From Maribacter caenipelagi (lineage in GTDB: Bacteria > Bacteroidota > Bacteroidia > Flavobacteriales > Flavobacteriaceae), in contig NZ_SNZW01000020.1 in assembly GCF_004364175.1 (NCBI RefSeq), forward strand, positions 1-64,000: DNA of 64,000 nt, read 5' to 3'. Position numbers and translations under genes: made by a program. The notes below the pieces were generated by a model. That model had not been told where the DNA came from. It ran no database searches and saw only the letters and a program-made list of their open reading frames with translations. Shown here piece by piece: positions 45,108 through 54,305 of the stretch; the first letter of the stretch is position 1, and each line of letters opens with the position of its first letter.

Positions 45108-46076
45108 CTAAGTTTTTTTAAAGACGCAGTTTTTATAAACATATGATGTTGATTCATATGAAGTAGTCATTATTAAGCCCGATTTTTTAGCAAGCCAAGT
45201 AATTATTTCATCATCATATTTTTGTGAAATTTCGGTATGTATAGTTTCCCATTGCTTAAAATGAACAGTTAACTCTAAATTTTCGATTTGAACAGTCTGT
45301 TCAATTTTTGAAACTAAGTAACTTTTGGCAGTACCGTTTTCTGGATTGTAGACCTCCCAATGTAAAAATTGATCTAAATCAAAATTCGCATTTAGTTCGG
45401 TATTAATTCTTGCGAGAACATTTTTATTAAATGCCGCGGTAACACCTTCTTTATCATTATAGGCATCTAAAATAGTCTGTGGATTTTTCTTTTGGTCAAA
45501 TCCCATAAACAATAGATCTTCAGGCTGCATTAAGTCTTGAATTTTGCTCATGAAACCAACTGCCTGCTCATGCTCTAAGTTGCCAATGTTAGAACCTAAA
45601 AACAAGATTATTTTTCTGTTTTTGCGGTTGTTTATTTCTTTAAGAGCTTCAAAATAAGTTCCTTGAAAAGTTTGAACTTGAACCTTTGGCAGCTCTTTTT
45701 CAATAGAATTTTGTAGCTGATTTAATGCATTTTCGCTAATGTCAATAGGTACATACGTGAAGTCAATATTTTTATCGCTAAACTCTTTTAATAGTATTTT
45801 GGTTTTTTTACCATCGCCAGCGCCAAGTTCGATGAGGTCAAAAGCACCAAAACCGGTAAACAAATTGGTGATTTCCTCTTTATTGCTTTCCAGAATTTCA
45901 TATTCAGAATCTGTAAGATAATAGGTAGGCATTGCCATAATATCTTGAAAAAGCCTATCGCCTTTTTTATCGTAAAAGTACATTGACGACAGGTGTTTAG
46001 GGCTATCGGTTAAACCTGTAATAACTTCTTTTTCAAATTCACTGATATCGGTGAGCGCTATTTTTGTGTATTGCAT
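45108..46076 (-). CDS. egtD: Histidine N-alpha-methyltransferase
   Basis: Makes hercynine (trimethylhistidine), the first step of ergothioneine biosynthesis. It has 322 residues, standard for EgtD. Conserved stretches include KHLSSMYFYDKKGDRLFQDI, PTYYLTDSEYEIL, the SAM-binding DLIELGAGDGKKTKILL, YVPIDISENAL and FLGSNIGNL. It lies 16 bp after egtB in the same direction. EgtA and EgtC are not nearby, pointing to a short pathway. Confidence 0.95.
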   Translation of the reverse strand: MQYTKIALTDISEFEKEVITGLTDSPKHLSSMYFYDKKGDRLFQDIMAMPTYYLTDSEYEILESNKEEITNLFTGFGAFDLIELGAGDGKKTKILLKEFSDKNIDFTYVPIDISENALNQLQNSIEKELPKVQVQTFQGTYFEALKEINNRKNRKIILFLGSNIGNLEHEQAVGFMSKIQDLMQPEDLLFMGFDQKKNPQTILDAYNDKEGVTAAFNKNVLARINTELNANFDLDQFLHWEVYNPENGTAKSYLVSKIEQTVQIENLELTVHFKQWETIHTEISQKYDDEIITWLAKKSGLIMTTSYESTSYVYKNCVFKKT

Positions 46077-46092
46077 ACGTAATGTGTCGTAA

Positions 46093-47253
46093 TTACTTGG
46101 CTAACCTTATACCGGTAAACTGCCATTTTAAATCGGTTTGAAAAAAATTGCGATAAGTGTGTCTTGCATGTTTGTTAGGCGTTGCAATAGAACTGCCTCT
46201 AAGCACCTTTTGGTTCACCATGAATTTGCCGTTATATTCGCCTAAGGCACCATCAACCTTTTTATAATTGGGATAGGGTAGGTAGGCACTTTCTGTCCAT
46301 TCCCAACGTTGTCCCCAGTTAAATTGGTTTTGTGCGGCTTCCCACTCAAATTCAGTAGGTAACCTGCAATCTTTAAACTGAGCAAAGGCAAATGCTTCAA
46401 AGTAAGAGATATGTGTAACAGGTGCGTCTAAATCAATTTCTGTTAATCCGTTAAGGCTATAATAATGCCACACACCGTCAATCTCATGCCAATATAATGG
46501 CGAGTTTGCTTGACTTTGCTTTACCCAATCCCAGCCAGCGGCATGCCAAAGGTCAAAACGTTTGTAACCGTCTGATTTTATAAAATCAAGATATTCGGCA
46601 TTGGTAACTAGTTTATTCGATATTTGATAGTCATGCAGGTATACTTTATGTCTTTCTAATTCATTGTCAAAACAGAAGTCGGCAGAATTATGACCTATTT
46701 CATAAATTCCCTCGCTCATAGGTATCCAAACTTGGGCATCTTTATCAATGCTGTATTCTTTAAAAGAGTCTGAGTATTTTGGTAATAGCGGATTATTACC
46801 TAAAATATATTTTATGTCTGTTAGTAGTAACTCTTGATGCTGTTTTTCATGATGAATACCTATTTCAAGAACTTCTAATAATGTGCTATCATCATTAGAT
46901 TCTAGTAAGTACTTCATTGCTTGAGTTACATAATGTCTGTATTCGAAAACCTTTTTTACTGAAGGTCTAGACAGATTACCGCGGTCGGCACGAACAACGC
47001 GTTTACCTACAGTTTCGTAATAGCTGTTAAAAACAAAAGAGAAATCCGCATTAAAAATTTGATAAGATTTGTCATAAGTTTTGAGGATAAATTCTTCAAA
47101 GAACCACGTTGTATGACCTAAATGCCATTTTGGAGGAGAGACATCAATGATAGGTTGTACCACATAATCTTCAATTTCTAGAGGTTTACAAATAACCTCA
47201 GTATGGGCTCTAGTTTCTAGGAAGAAATCTATGACCGTATCAGTACTGACCAT
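46093..47253 (-). CDS. egtB: Ergothioneine biosynthesis protein EgtB (hercynine sulfoxide synthase)
   Basis: A non-heme iron enzyme that joins hercynine to a thiol with oxygen to give a sulfoxide. It has 386 residues. An N-terminal DinB-like domain holds the iron ligands (WHLGHTTW and HHEKQHQELL, the three-His site). A C-terminal formylglycine-enzyme-like domain follows (IGHNSADFCFDNELERHKVYLHDY, CRLPTEFEWEAA, KVLRGSSIATPNKHARHTYRNFF, GIRLAK). It is the first gene of egtB-egtD. Without egtA (gamma-glutamylcysteine synthase) or egtC nearby it may use cysteine directly, as some bacterial EgtB do; this is inference. Confidence 0.94.
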   Translation of the reverse strand: MVSTDTVIDFFLETRAHTEVICKPLEIEDYVVQPIIDVSPPKWHLGHTTWFFEEFILKTYDKSYQIFNADFSFVFNSYYETVGKRVVRADRGNLSRPSVKKVFEYRHYVTQAMKYLLESNDDSTLLEVLEIGIHHEKQHQELLLTDIKYILGNNPLLPKYSDSFKEYSIDKDAQVWIPMSEGIYEIGHNSADFCFDNELERHKVYLHDYQISNKLVTNAEYLDFIKSDGYKRFDLWHAAGWDWVKQSQANSPLYWHEIDGVWHYYSLNGLTEIDLDAPVTHISYFEAFAFAQFKDCRLPTEFEWEAAQNQFNWGQRWEWTESAYLPYPNYKKVDGALGEYNGKFMVNQKVLRGSSIATPNKHARHTYRNFFQTDLKWQFTGIRLAK

Positions 47254-47328
47254 GAAAACAATTTTTATTGTAAGTTAAATAAAAATGTTCAATTCGGTTT
47301 AATCCGATAAATTAAGAAATTGATACTA

Positions 47329-48144
47329 TTAAAGCTTGAAGTTAATAGGAATGGAGTATGGAATTTTTTTTGGAGCACCATTTTGGCGACCGGGTTGAAG
47401 TTTTGGTAGCAAAGAAATAATTCTTCTAGCTTCATCTTCTAAAATAGGAGCAGGTCCCCTTGTTTTTATATTACCAACATTGCCCTCTTTATCAACATAG
47501 AACATAATACTTACTCTACCACTTATATTTTTTGCAACTGCTTCTTTTGGGTACATGAAGTGAGAGCCAATATGCTGTTGCATAAGTGAATTAAAGGTTC
47601 TCCTATCGGTTAAATCGTCTACTCTTGGTTGATTGGGAAATAAGGGCGTTTCTTCAATAATGCCACCTTTAAAGGTGCAATTGCTATCTAAAGGAATTTT
47701 GTTTAGTTGATTATTACTAGTTGAATAATCGTAATTCAAAAAGTATTTTGGTCTATAAGTAATGGGCTTTTTGTTATCGACTCTCAAAACATGCAATTCA
47801 GCAATTCTTTTATTGAGCTCTTTGGTGAATTTTTTATTCAGCTTTTTATCATTGATGAAAGTATAGATTCTTTCATCATTAATCTGATTTAAATCATTTA
47901 AATTAAAAGTGATACTTGTTTTTAATGTATCAATTTCTTGATTCCTTTTTTTGAATAAACTCTCAATAATATCAAGAACTTCATGTTCAATTTTAAGACT
48001 TAAGCAGTCATTCTTGTTAAGAGCATTCGCGCAGTCGTCAATAACTATTTCTTCTTGAGGTAAGTAAGTGGAATCGTCTTGAGAAAAACAATTCATTGAA
48101 ATAAAAATAAAGATAATAAGTAAGGTGGATGCTTTTTTGGTCAT
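47329..48144 (-). CDS. TonB C-terminal-domain protein with a signal peptide
   Basis: A 271-residue predicted exported protein. A signal peptide ends near residue 22 (NCFSQ). The middle is a helical region of unknown type (about 40-140). The last 90 residues are a TonB C-terminal domain (MYPKEAVAKNISGRVSIMFYVDKEGNVGNI, PKLQPGRQNG, PYSIPINFKL). It is clearly related to the broken tonB at 60.0 kb. Classical TonB proteins have a retained inner-membrane helix; here cleavage of the signal would free it into the periplasm, so it may be a non-canonical partner. It lies 3 bp after thyA. Confidence 0.85.
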   Translation of the reverse strand: MTKKASTLLIIFIFISMNCFSQDDSTYLPQEEIVIDDCANALNKNDCLSLKIEHEVLDIIESLFKKRNQEIDTLKTSITFNLNDLNQINDERIYTFINDKKLNKKFTKELNKRIAELHVLRVDNKKPITYRPKYFLNYDYSTSNNQLNKIPLDSNCTFKGGIIEETPLFPNQPRVDDLTDRRTFNSLMQQHIGSHFMYPKEAVAKNISGRVSIMFYVDKEGNVGNIKTRGPAPILEDEARRIISLLPKLQPGRQNGAPKKIPYSIPINFKL

Positions 48145-48147
48145 AAT

Positions 48148-48972
48148 TTATACAGCTACTATCCCTTTGATGTGAGGATGCGGATTATAATCCTCTAATG
48201 AAAAGTCTTCGAATTTAAAGTTGAAAATATCTTTTATATCAGGGTTTATTTTCATTTTTGGCAATGCTCTAGGTTCTCTACTTAATTGTAATTCAACCTG
48301 CTCCATATGGTTGTTGTAAATATGGGCATCACCGAAAGTATGAATAAAATCGCCAGCTTCGTAGCCACAAACTTGCGCCATCATCATTGTAAATAATGCG
48401 TAAGATGCGATATTGAACGGTACACCTAAGAATATATCTGCACTACGTTGGTATAACTGACAAGACAATTTACCGTCTGCAACATAAAATTGAAAGAATG
48501 CATGACAAGGTGGTAAAGCAGCTTTTCCATTTGCAACATTCTCAGAAAATGATTTAGAAGTATCTGGCAATACACTAGGGTTCCAAGCCGATACTAACAT
48601 TCTTCTGCTATTAGGGTTGGTTTTTAATGAGTGTATTACTTCTATAATTTGATCAATTTCATCATCATTCCAATTACGCCATTGATGACCGTAAACGGGA
48701 CCAAGATCTCCGTTTTCATCTGCCCACTCATTCCAAATACGAACACCGTTTTCTTGTAAATATTTAATATTGGTATCACCTTTTAAAAACCAAAGTAGTT
48801 CATAAACAATTGATTTTAAATGGAGTTTTTTTGTAGTAACCATAGGGAAACCTTCGCTGAGGTCAAATCTCATTTGATACCCAAAAACACTTTTAGTTCC
48901 CGTTCCTGTGCGGTCGCCTTTTTGGTTACCCTCTTTAAGAACATGTTTTAAAAGGTCGTGGTATTGTTTCAT
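48148..48972 (-). CDS. thyA: Thymidylate synthase
   Basis: Converts dUMP to dTMP using methylene-tetrahydrofolate. It has 274 residues, a typical ThyA length. Conserved regions are [54 protein letters not shown], the catalytic cysteine in [33 protein letters not shown] and HIYNNHMEQ. It needs DHFR to recycle its cofactor, and folA is 5 kb away. The TonB-C protein gene follows 3 bp downstream. Confidence 0.98.
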   Translation of the reverse strand: MKQYHDLLKHVLKEGNQKGDRTGTGTKSVFGYQMRFDLSEGFPMVTTKKLHLKSIVYELLWFLKGDTNIKYLQENGVRIWNEWADENGDLGPVYGHQWRNWNDDEIDQIIEVIHSLKTNPNSRRMLVSAWNPSVLPDTSKSFSENVANGKAALPPCHAFFQFYVADGKLSCQLYQRSADIFLGVPFNIASYALFTMMMAQVCGYEAGDFIHTFGDAHIYNNHMEQVELQLSREPRALPKMKINPDIKDIFNFKFEDFSLEDYNPHPHIKGIVAV

Positions 48973-49107
48973 AGCAATAGAATTATATATAACGCCACAA
49001 AGATGTAAAGGCGGAATACAAAAATACTATTTAGATAAATTTTTGAGTAGAAATTAAAGTATGGGTTATAAAGATCTTATTAACTAAATTAAAGCTAAAT
49101 TTCTGGC

Positions 49108-50568
49108 TTACCCTAAAATCATTCCAGCGATAGTTGCAGAAAGTAAGGAAGCTAATGAACCACCAAGAACTGCCTTCATTCCAAATTCAGATAACGTCTT
49201 TCTTTGTCCTGGAGCAAGTGATCCAATACCGCCAATTTGAATACCGATAGAGGCGAAATTTGCAAAACCACATAACATATAGGTAGCCATAATTACGGAC
49301 TTGTTAAATTTTAAATGTGGTAATGTGCTCAGATCTTTAAGTTCTGCTAATTGTATATAACCTACAAATTCACTAGCTACTAATTTAATGCCAAGCAATT
49401 GCCCCATAAGCATAATATCTTCATTAGCTACGCCAATTAACCACATTAAAGGAGCGAATATAGTTCCTAAAATTGCTTCAAGGGAGAATTTAGAATACGA
49501 GGTATTTTCGGCTATCCAACCGTTTAAGTGGGTTAAATCGCCAGTCCACTCTAATATTCCATTGACCATCGCGATAATGGCTACGAAAACTAAAAGCATT
49601 GCACCGACATTTACAGCTAGTTTTAATCCTTCAGTGGTTCCGTTTGCTATGGCATCTAATACATTGGCACCAATTTTTTCAGAAGAGACGTGAACATCAC
49701 TATTTACTTCTTCGGTCTGTGGATACAAAATTTTAGAAATTACAATTGCCCCAGGTGCAGCCATAACAGAGGCAGCCAATAAATGTTTGGCAAATACCAA
49801 TTGTAGCAATTCATCTTCACCACCTAAAAACCCAATGTAGGCAGCTAAAACTGCACCTGCAACGGTAGCCATACCACCGATCATAACCAATAGAATCTCT
49901 GATTTGGTCATTTTTTCCAGATATGCTTTTATTAATAAGGGGGCTTCCGTCTGTCCAAGAAATATGTTTCCAGCAACAGAAAGACTTTCCGGGCCTGAAA
50001 TACCTAGGGTTTTAGAAAGTGCCCAGGCAAGCCATTTTACTACTTTTTGTATTAATCCTAAATAAAATAATAAGGAGGTTAATGCAGAGAAAAATATGAT
50101 AGTAGGTAGTACTTGAAAAGCAAAAATATATCCGAAAGTGCCGGTATCAACCACTAAACCTTCAAAAAGGAATTTACTACCCGCACGGGTAAACTCTAAA
50201 ATACTGACAAAGATTTTTCCTATTTGTTCAAAAACTAATTGTACGAAAGGTATTTTGAGAACGCCAATGGCAATAATTAATTGAAGCGCCAGGCCTATAC
50301 CAACAGTTTTCCAATTAATAGCTCTTCTGTTAGAACTGAATAAATAGGCTAAAAATATTAAGACCACCATTCCTAAAACTCCTCTTCCAAGACTGTTGAA
50401 AGAAAATCCTTCGTTGGTTTCCATACCCATAACACTAGCGGTGGCAACATCTTCAACCAAGATGGTGTCAGCTGTGCTTTGTAAGGGTTGAGTTACGTCT
50501 ACGTCTTGAGCAATTGTAATTGAGGTAAGAATTAGTGCAAAAAATAGCAACCATTTGCCCTTTTTCAT
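49108..50568 (-). CDS. Concentrative nucleoside transporter (CNT/NupC family)
   Basis: A 486-residue inner-membrane nucleoside importer driven by Na+ or H+. The first 50 residues contain a signal-like segment and an extracytoplasmic stretch (VTQPLQSTADTILVEDVA) not found in short NupC. Then come the usual helices: FQVLPTIIFFSALTSLLFYLG, SVAGNIFLGQTEAPLLIKAYL (the family signature), MATVAGAVLAAYIGFLGG, FAPLMWLIGVANEDIMLMGQLLG and YMLCGFANFASIGIQIGGIG. With cdd and the deoxynucleoside kinase it fits nucleoside salvage. The bifunctional-nuclease gene lies 17 bp upstream. Confidence 0.94.
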   Translation of the reverse strand: MKKGKWLLFFALILTSITIAQDVDVTQPLQSTADTILVEDVATASVMGMETNEGFSFNSLGRGVLGMVVLIFLAYLFSSNRRAINWKTVGIGLALQLIIAIGVLKIPFVQLVFEQIGKIFVSILEFTRAGSKFLFEGLVVDTGTFGYIFAFQVLPTIIFFSALTSLLFYLGLIQKVVKWLAWALSKTLGISGPESLSVAGNIFLGQTEAPLLIKAYLEKMTKSEILLVMIGGMATVAGAVLAAYIGFLGGEDELLQLVFAKHLLAASVMAAPGAIVISKILYPQTEEVNSDVHVSSEKIGANVLDAIANGTTEGLKLAVNVGAMLLVFVAIIAMVNGILEWTGDLTHLNGWIAENTSYSKFSLEAILGTIFAPLMWLIGVANEDIMLMGQLLGIKLVASEFVGYIQLAELKDLSTLPHLKFNKSVIMATYMLCGFANFASIGIQIGGIGSLAPGQRKTLSEFGMKAVLGGSLASLLSATIAGMILG

Positions 50569-50585
50569 AAACTATAATTTAGTGT

Positions 50586-51215
50586 TTAGTTGCGTTTAGA
50601 GATTTCATCTCTCAATTTTGCCGCCTTTTCGTAGTCTTCGTTGGTGACTGCCTTTTTTAATTCTGCTTCCAATTCATCTATAGTAAGTTCGGTATACCCG
50701 TCGGATGCACCAGATTCTATTTCTATAGTTTCTCCTTCTTGCAAAATTTCATCGACCATAATGCTATCGTCATTATCTTTTTGATCTTTCTCTTTCGAAG
50801 AGAATTTCAAGAAAATACCAGCTTTGTCCAAAATAGTCTTATAGGTGAATATGGGAGCATTGAAACGCAATGCCAAGGCAATGGCATCACTAGTTCTTGC
50901 ATCAATGATTTCTTCAATACCATCTCTTTCGCATATAATGCTAGAGTAAAATACACCATCAACCAATTTATGTATAATCACTTGTTTGATAACAATATCA
51001 AACCTGTCGGAAAAATTTTTAAAAAGGTCATGCGTAAGTGGTCTCGGTGGCTTTATTTCTTTCTCCAAGGCAATTGCTATGGATTGAGCTTCAAAAGCGC
51101 CAATGACTATAGGTAATTTTCTATCGCCTTCAACTTCATTCAAAATAAGAGCATATGCCCCGTTCTGAGTTTGGCTGTAAGAGATACCTTTTATTTTTAA
51201 TCGTACTAGGCTCAT
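50586..51215 (-). CDS. Bifunctional nuclease-domain (DUF151) protein with UVR motif
   Basis: A 209-residue protein. Residues about 1-130 are the bifunctional nuclease (DUF151) domain: ALILNEVEGDRKLPIVIGAFEAQSIAIAL and IIDARTSDAIALALRFNAPIFT. The last 40 residues are a UVR motif (LEAELKKAVTNEDYEKAAKLRDEISKR), a helical hairpin used by UvrB/UvrC for protein contacts. The combination is common in Bacteroidota. The biochemical role in bacteria is not well established. It precedes the nucleoside transporter gene on the same strand, so they may be co-transcribed. Confidence 0.9.
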   Translation of the reverse strand: MSLVRLKIKGISYSQTQNGAYALILNEVEGDRKLPIVIGAFEAQSIAIALEKEIKPPRPLTHDLFKNFSDRFDIVIKQVIIHKLVDGVFYSSIICERDGIEEIIDARTSDAIALALRFNAPIFTYKTILDKAGIFLKFSSKEKDQKDNDDSIMVDEILQEGETIEIESGASDGYTELTIDELEAELKKAVTNEDYEKAAKLRDEISKRN

Positions 51216-51300
51216 AGGTTTTTAACTAAAAAAGGCTGTTCTAATACTTGGGGCTCCAACTATTCGAACAGCCCTTTAGGGGGCACAAAATAACAAAAAT

Positions 51301-52269
51301 TTAGCCGTTTTGTGCTTTAAAATCCTTTAATTTTTCAATCAATTGAGGAACAACTTCAAAGGCGTCTCCAACAATACCATAATCTGCAGCTTTAAAGAAA
51401 GGCGCTTCAGGGTCATTATTGATAACAACTTTTGTTTTAGAAGCACTTACACCTGCTAAATGCTGTATTGCTCCAGAAATACCGATGGCAATGTATAGAT
51501 TACTTGCTACAGGCTTTCCTGTTTGTCCAACATGTTCACCGTGAGGTCTCCAGCCAAGATCAGATACCGGTTTAGAACAAGCTGTTGCAGCACCTAAAAT
51601 GTCTGCAAGTTCTTCGATCATTCCCCAGTTTTCTGGTCCTTTCATTCCTCTTCCGGCAGAAACAACAATATCAGCATCTGCTATGGTCGCCTTACCTACA
51701 ACTTTATCGATTTCAACCGATTTAGTATCATTGGTAGCAGCATCCGCAGCGCCACTGATTTCTTCAACAGAAACTTCTGTTTTGTTTTCGTGAGCACCAA
51801 ATGCGTTAATTGATACACCTACGATTTTAATATCTGTATCTATTTGAGTGTGTGCAAAACCTTTATTACTGAAAGCGGTTCTTTTCACCATAAAAGGCGA
51901 AGTGCTATCTGGCGCTTGAACTACATTAGGTGCGTAACCTGCAGATAATTTAGCAGATAATAACGGTGCTAAATACTTTGTATCTGTACTAGAGCTCAAA
52001 ATAACAACTTTTGCATCTGTACTTTTAACAGCAGCAGCGATAGATGCTGCAAAACCACCAGCGTTAAATGTTTCTAATGAACTATCTTTAACGTTCAATA
52101 CTTTAGAAACCCCATATTCGCCAAGAGAATCACCCTCGGTGGTATTGAAAGCTATTGCAGTAACGGTTGTGCCCATCATTTTGGCAACTGCAGAAGCATA
52201 AGAGGCAACCTCGAACGCATTCTTTTTAAATTTTCCTTGTTCTGATTCTGTATATACTAAAACTGACAT
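51301..52269 (-). CDS. etfA: Electron transfer flavoprotein, alpha subunit
   Basis: Holds the FAD of electron-transfer flavoprotein, which accepts electrons from acyl-CoA dehydrogenases such as that at 6.8-7.95 kb. It has 322 residues. The C-terminal FAD domain is diagnostic: [68 protein letters not shown] and [22 protein letters not shown]. It lies 37 bp after etfB. Confidence 0.97.
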   Translation of the reverse strand: MSVLVYTESEQGKFKKNAFEVASYASAVAKMMGTTVTAIAFNTTEGDSLGEYGVSKVLNVKDSSLETFNAGGFAASIAAAVKSTDAKVVILSSSTDTKYLAPLLSAKLSAGYAPNVVQAPDSTSPFMVKRTAFSNKGFAHTQIDTDIKIVGVSINAFGAHENKTEVSVEEISGAADAATNDTKSVEIDKVVGKATIADADIVVSAGRGMKGPENWGMIEELADILGAATACSKPVSDLGWRPHGEHVGQTGKPVASNLYIAIGISGAIQHLAGVSASKTKVVINNDPEAPFFKAADYGIVGDAFEVVPQLIEKLKDFKAQNG

Positions 52270-52306
52270 CTTTTTTGTTTTTAATGATTACCTATTATAT
52301 AGGTTA

Positions 52307-53047
52307 TTAAATGACTTTGGCCTCATTATGTAAAAGATCAACTAATTGATCTACACTATCGGCAAGTTTAACTTGACCTTTTGGAGCCGGTTTGTCGAAT
52401 TTTTTGTCTTCGGTAGCTTTAAGAGAATCAACCGGTTCGATAACAGAAAGACTTTTCTTTCTCGCCATCATAATACCACGCATATTAGGTATGCGAAGGT
52501 CGCTTTCTTCAACAAGACCTTTTTGACCACCTACTACTAAAGGTAGCGAGCTGCTTAATTTTTCTTTTCCACCATCGATTTCTCTAACAGCGGTAACATT
52601 GTTTCCGTCAATTTCAAGACTTATACAAGAATTGATGAAGTTCATATTGGTTAAAGAAGCCAATATACCTGGTACCATACCACCATTATAATCAATAGAT
52701 TCTCTACCGCCGATTACTAAATCGTAACCTCCGTTCTTAACAACTCCTGCAAGTTGTTGAGCAACAGAAAAGCCGTCTGTAGGTTCTGCGTTGATTCTAA
52801 AAGCTTCATCTGCGCCAATGGCAAGTGCCTTTCGCATTGTAGGTTCAACAGTTGGGCCACCAACAGTAGCAATATGCACTGTGGCACCTTGTTTTTCTTT
52901 AAACCACATAGCTCTTGTTAAACCGAATTCATCATTCGGATTAATTACAAACTGTACACCGTTGGTGTCAAATTTGGTATCGCCATCTGTGAAATTTATC
53001 TTAGACGTAGTGTCTGGAACATTACTTATGCAAACTAATATCTTCAT
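52307..53047 (-). CDS. etfB: Electron transfer flavoprotein, beta subunit
   Basis: The AMP-binding partner of etfA, 246 residues. MKILVCISNVPDTTSKI at the start, FVINPNDEFGLTRAM and DLVIGGRESIDYNGGMVPGILAS in the core fit the family. It is the first gene of etfBA. Its upstream region is shared with pdhB and contains a perfect 26-bp palindrome 50 bp before its ATG, suggesting specific control. Confidence 0.96.
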   Translation of the reverse strand: MKILVCISNVPDTTSKINFTDGDTKFDTNGVQFVINPNDEFGLTRAMWFKEKQGATVHIATVGGPTVEPTMRKALAIGADEAFRINAEPTDGFSVAQQLAGVVKNGGYDLVIGGRESIDYNGGMVPGILASLTNMNFINSCISLEIDGNNVTAVREIDGGKEKLSSSLPLVVGGQKGLVEESDLRIPNMRGIMMARKKSLSVIEPVDSLKATEDKKFDKPAPKGQVKLADSVDQLVDLLHNEAKVI

Positions 53048-53096
53048 GTTTAAAAAACTTTATATCAATGGTGACGAAGATAGCTATTTAAATCCT

Positions 53097-53122
53097 AATT
53101 TACTATGCATGCATAGTAAATT
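53097..53122. promoter_or_regulatory. Perfect 26-bp palindrome between etfB and pdhB
   Basis: The half-site AATTTACTATGCA is followed directly by its exact reverse complement. It lies 50 bp upstream of the etfB ATG and 98 bp upstream of pdhB, within 173 bp of divergent intergenic DNA. No T run follows, so it is not a terminator. The size and symmetry suit a dimeric TetR- or MarR-type regulator; the regulator is unknown. A possible pdhB -7 box TATTTTTG is at 53172-53179. Confidence 0.85.
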
Positions 53123-53220
53123 TTATAACTTTTTTTAAATCTGGCATTCTATTTTTTGATATTATATTTCATATTTTTGCTTGCTTTCTAGCATATAACA
53201 AAGAATAATATTTACCATAC

Positions 53221-54198
53221 ATGAAAACACTACAATTTAGGCAAGCAATAGCCGAGGCCATGTCCGAAGAAATGAGGAAGGATGAATCTATCTATTTGAT
53301 GGGTGAAGAGGTAGCGGAATATAATGGCGCATATAAAGCTTCCAAGGGTATGTTGGATGAGTTTGGTCCAAAGAGGGTTATTGATACTCCGATATCAGAA
53401 CTTGGTTTTGCAGGTATAGGAGTTGGTTCTACTATGACCGGTAATAGACCTATTATAGAGTTCATGACTTTCAACTTTGCCTTGGTAGGTATAGATCAGA
53501 TAATAAACAACGCAGCGAAGATCAGACAAATGTCCGGTGGGCAATTTCCTTGCCCAATAGTATTTAGAGGTCCTACTGCTTCAGCGGGTCAACTAGCGGC
53601 GACACACTCACAGGCTTTTGAGAGTTGGTACGCCAACTGTCCGGGGTTGAAAGTAGTTGTGCCATCTAACCCGGCAGATGCAAAGGGATTGTTGAAAGCT
53701 GCAATTCGTGATAATGACCCTGTTATTTTTATGGAGTCTGAACAAATGTATGGTGATAAGGGTGAAGTGCCGGAAGGCGACTACACTATTCCATTAGGTG
53801 TAGCAGATATTCGTAGAGAAGGTAAAGATGTAACTATTGTTTCTTTTGGTAAGATTATTAAAGAAGCTGATAAAGCTGCCGATGAATTAGAAAAAGAAGG
53901 TATTAGTTGTGAGATTATAGATCTGCGTACAGTAAAGCCTTTAGATTATGAAGCTATTTTAAAATCTGTTAAAAAGACAAACCGTTTGGTGGTTTTAGAA
54001 GAAGCTTGGCCGTTTGGTAACGTAGCAACAGAAATTACATATCATGTACAAGCGCATGCATTTGATTATTTAGATGCGCCGGTTGTAAAAATAAACACTG
54101 CAGATACACCAGCTCCTTATTCTCCAGTACTATTGGAAGAGTGGTTGCCTAATCATAAAGATGTTGTTGAAGCTGTTAAAAGAGTTTTATACAAATAA
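53221..54198 (+). CDS. pdhB: Pyruvate dehydrogenase E1 component, beta subunit
   Basis: The 325-residue beta chain of the E1 heterotetramer. Conserved elements: LRQAIAEAMSEEM-like start, MGEEVAEYNGAYKASKGM, RVIDTPISELGFAGIGVG, FMTFNFALVGIDQI, and the transketolase C-terminal part (DLRTVKPLDYEAI, VVLEEAWPFGNVATEI). It partners the pdhA product encoded 22 kb away. It is divergent from etfB and has its own terminator. A branched-chain E1 beta is the alternative, but the genome context gives only a pyruvate-type set here. Confidence 0.94.
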   Translation: MKTLQFRQAIAEAMSEEMRKDESIYLMGEEVAEYNGAYKASKGMLDEFGPKRVIDTPISELGFAGIGVGSTMTGNRPIIEFMTFNFALVGIDQIINNAAKIRQMSGGQFPCPIVFRGPTASAGQLAATHSQAFESWYANCPGLKVVVPSNPADAKGLLKAAIRDNDPVIFMESEQMYGDKGEVPEGDYTIPLGVADIRREGKDVTIVSFGKIIKEADKAADELEKEGISCEIIDLRTVKPLDYEAILKSVKKTNRLVVLEEAWPFGNVATEITYHVQAHAFDYLDAPVVKINTADTPAPYSPVLLEEWLPNHKDVVEAVKRVLYK

Positions 54199-54221
54199 AA
54201 GATTTACTTTTGTAAAGTACT

Positions 54222-54257
54222 TTAGCTTCTCCGACCAAGTCTGGAGAAGCTTTTTTT
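54222..54257 (+). terminator. Terminator of pdhB
   Basis: AGCTTCTCC and GGAGAAGCT form a perfect 9-bp stem around a 10-base loop, followed by T7. Confidence 0.92.
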
Positions 54258-54305
54258 ATTCGTATGTTATTTGTGACAAAAAATTTTATTGAACGACGAT
54301 TTTTA

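Noticed and set aside
50739..51116. 125-residue plus-strand open frame inside the bifunctional nuclease gene
   Set aside because: Shadow frame of a conserved gene on the other strand.
54264..54305. Upstream extension of the DUF5686 protein
   Set aside because: The added residues would place a charged stretch before the signal peptide and begin next to the pdhB terminator.
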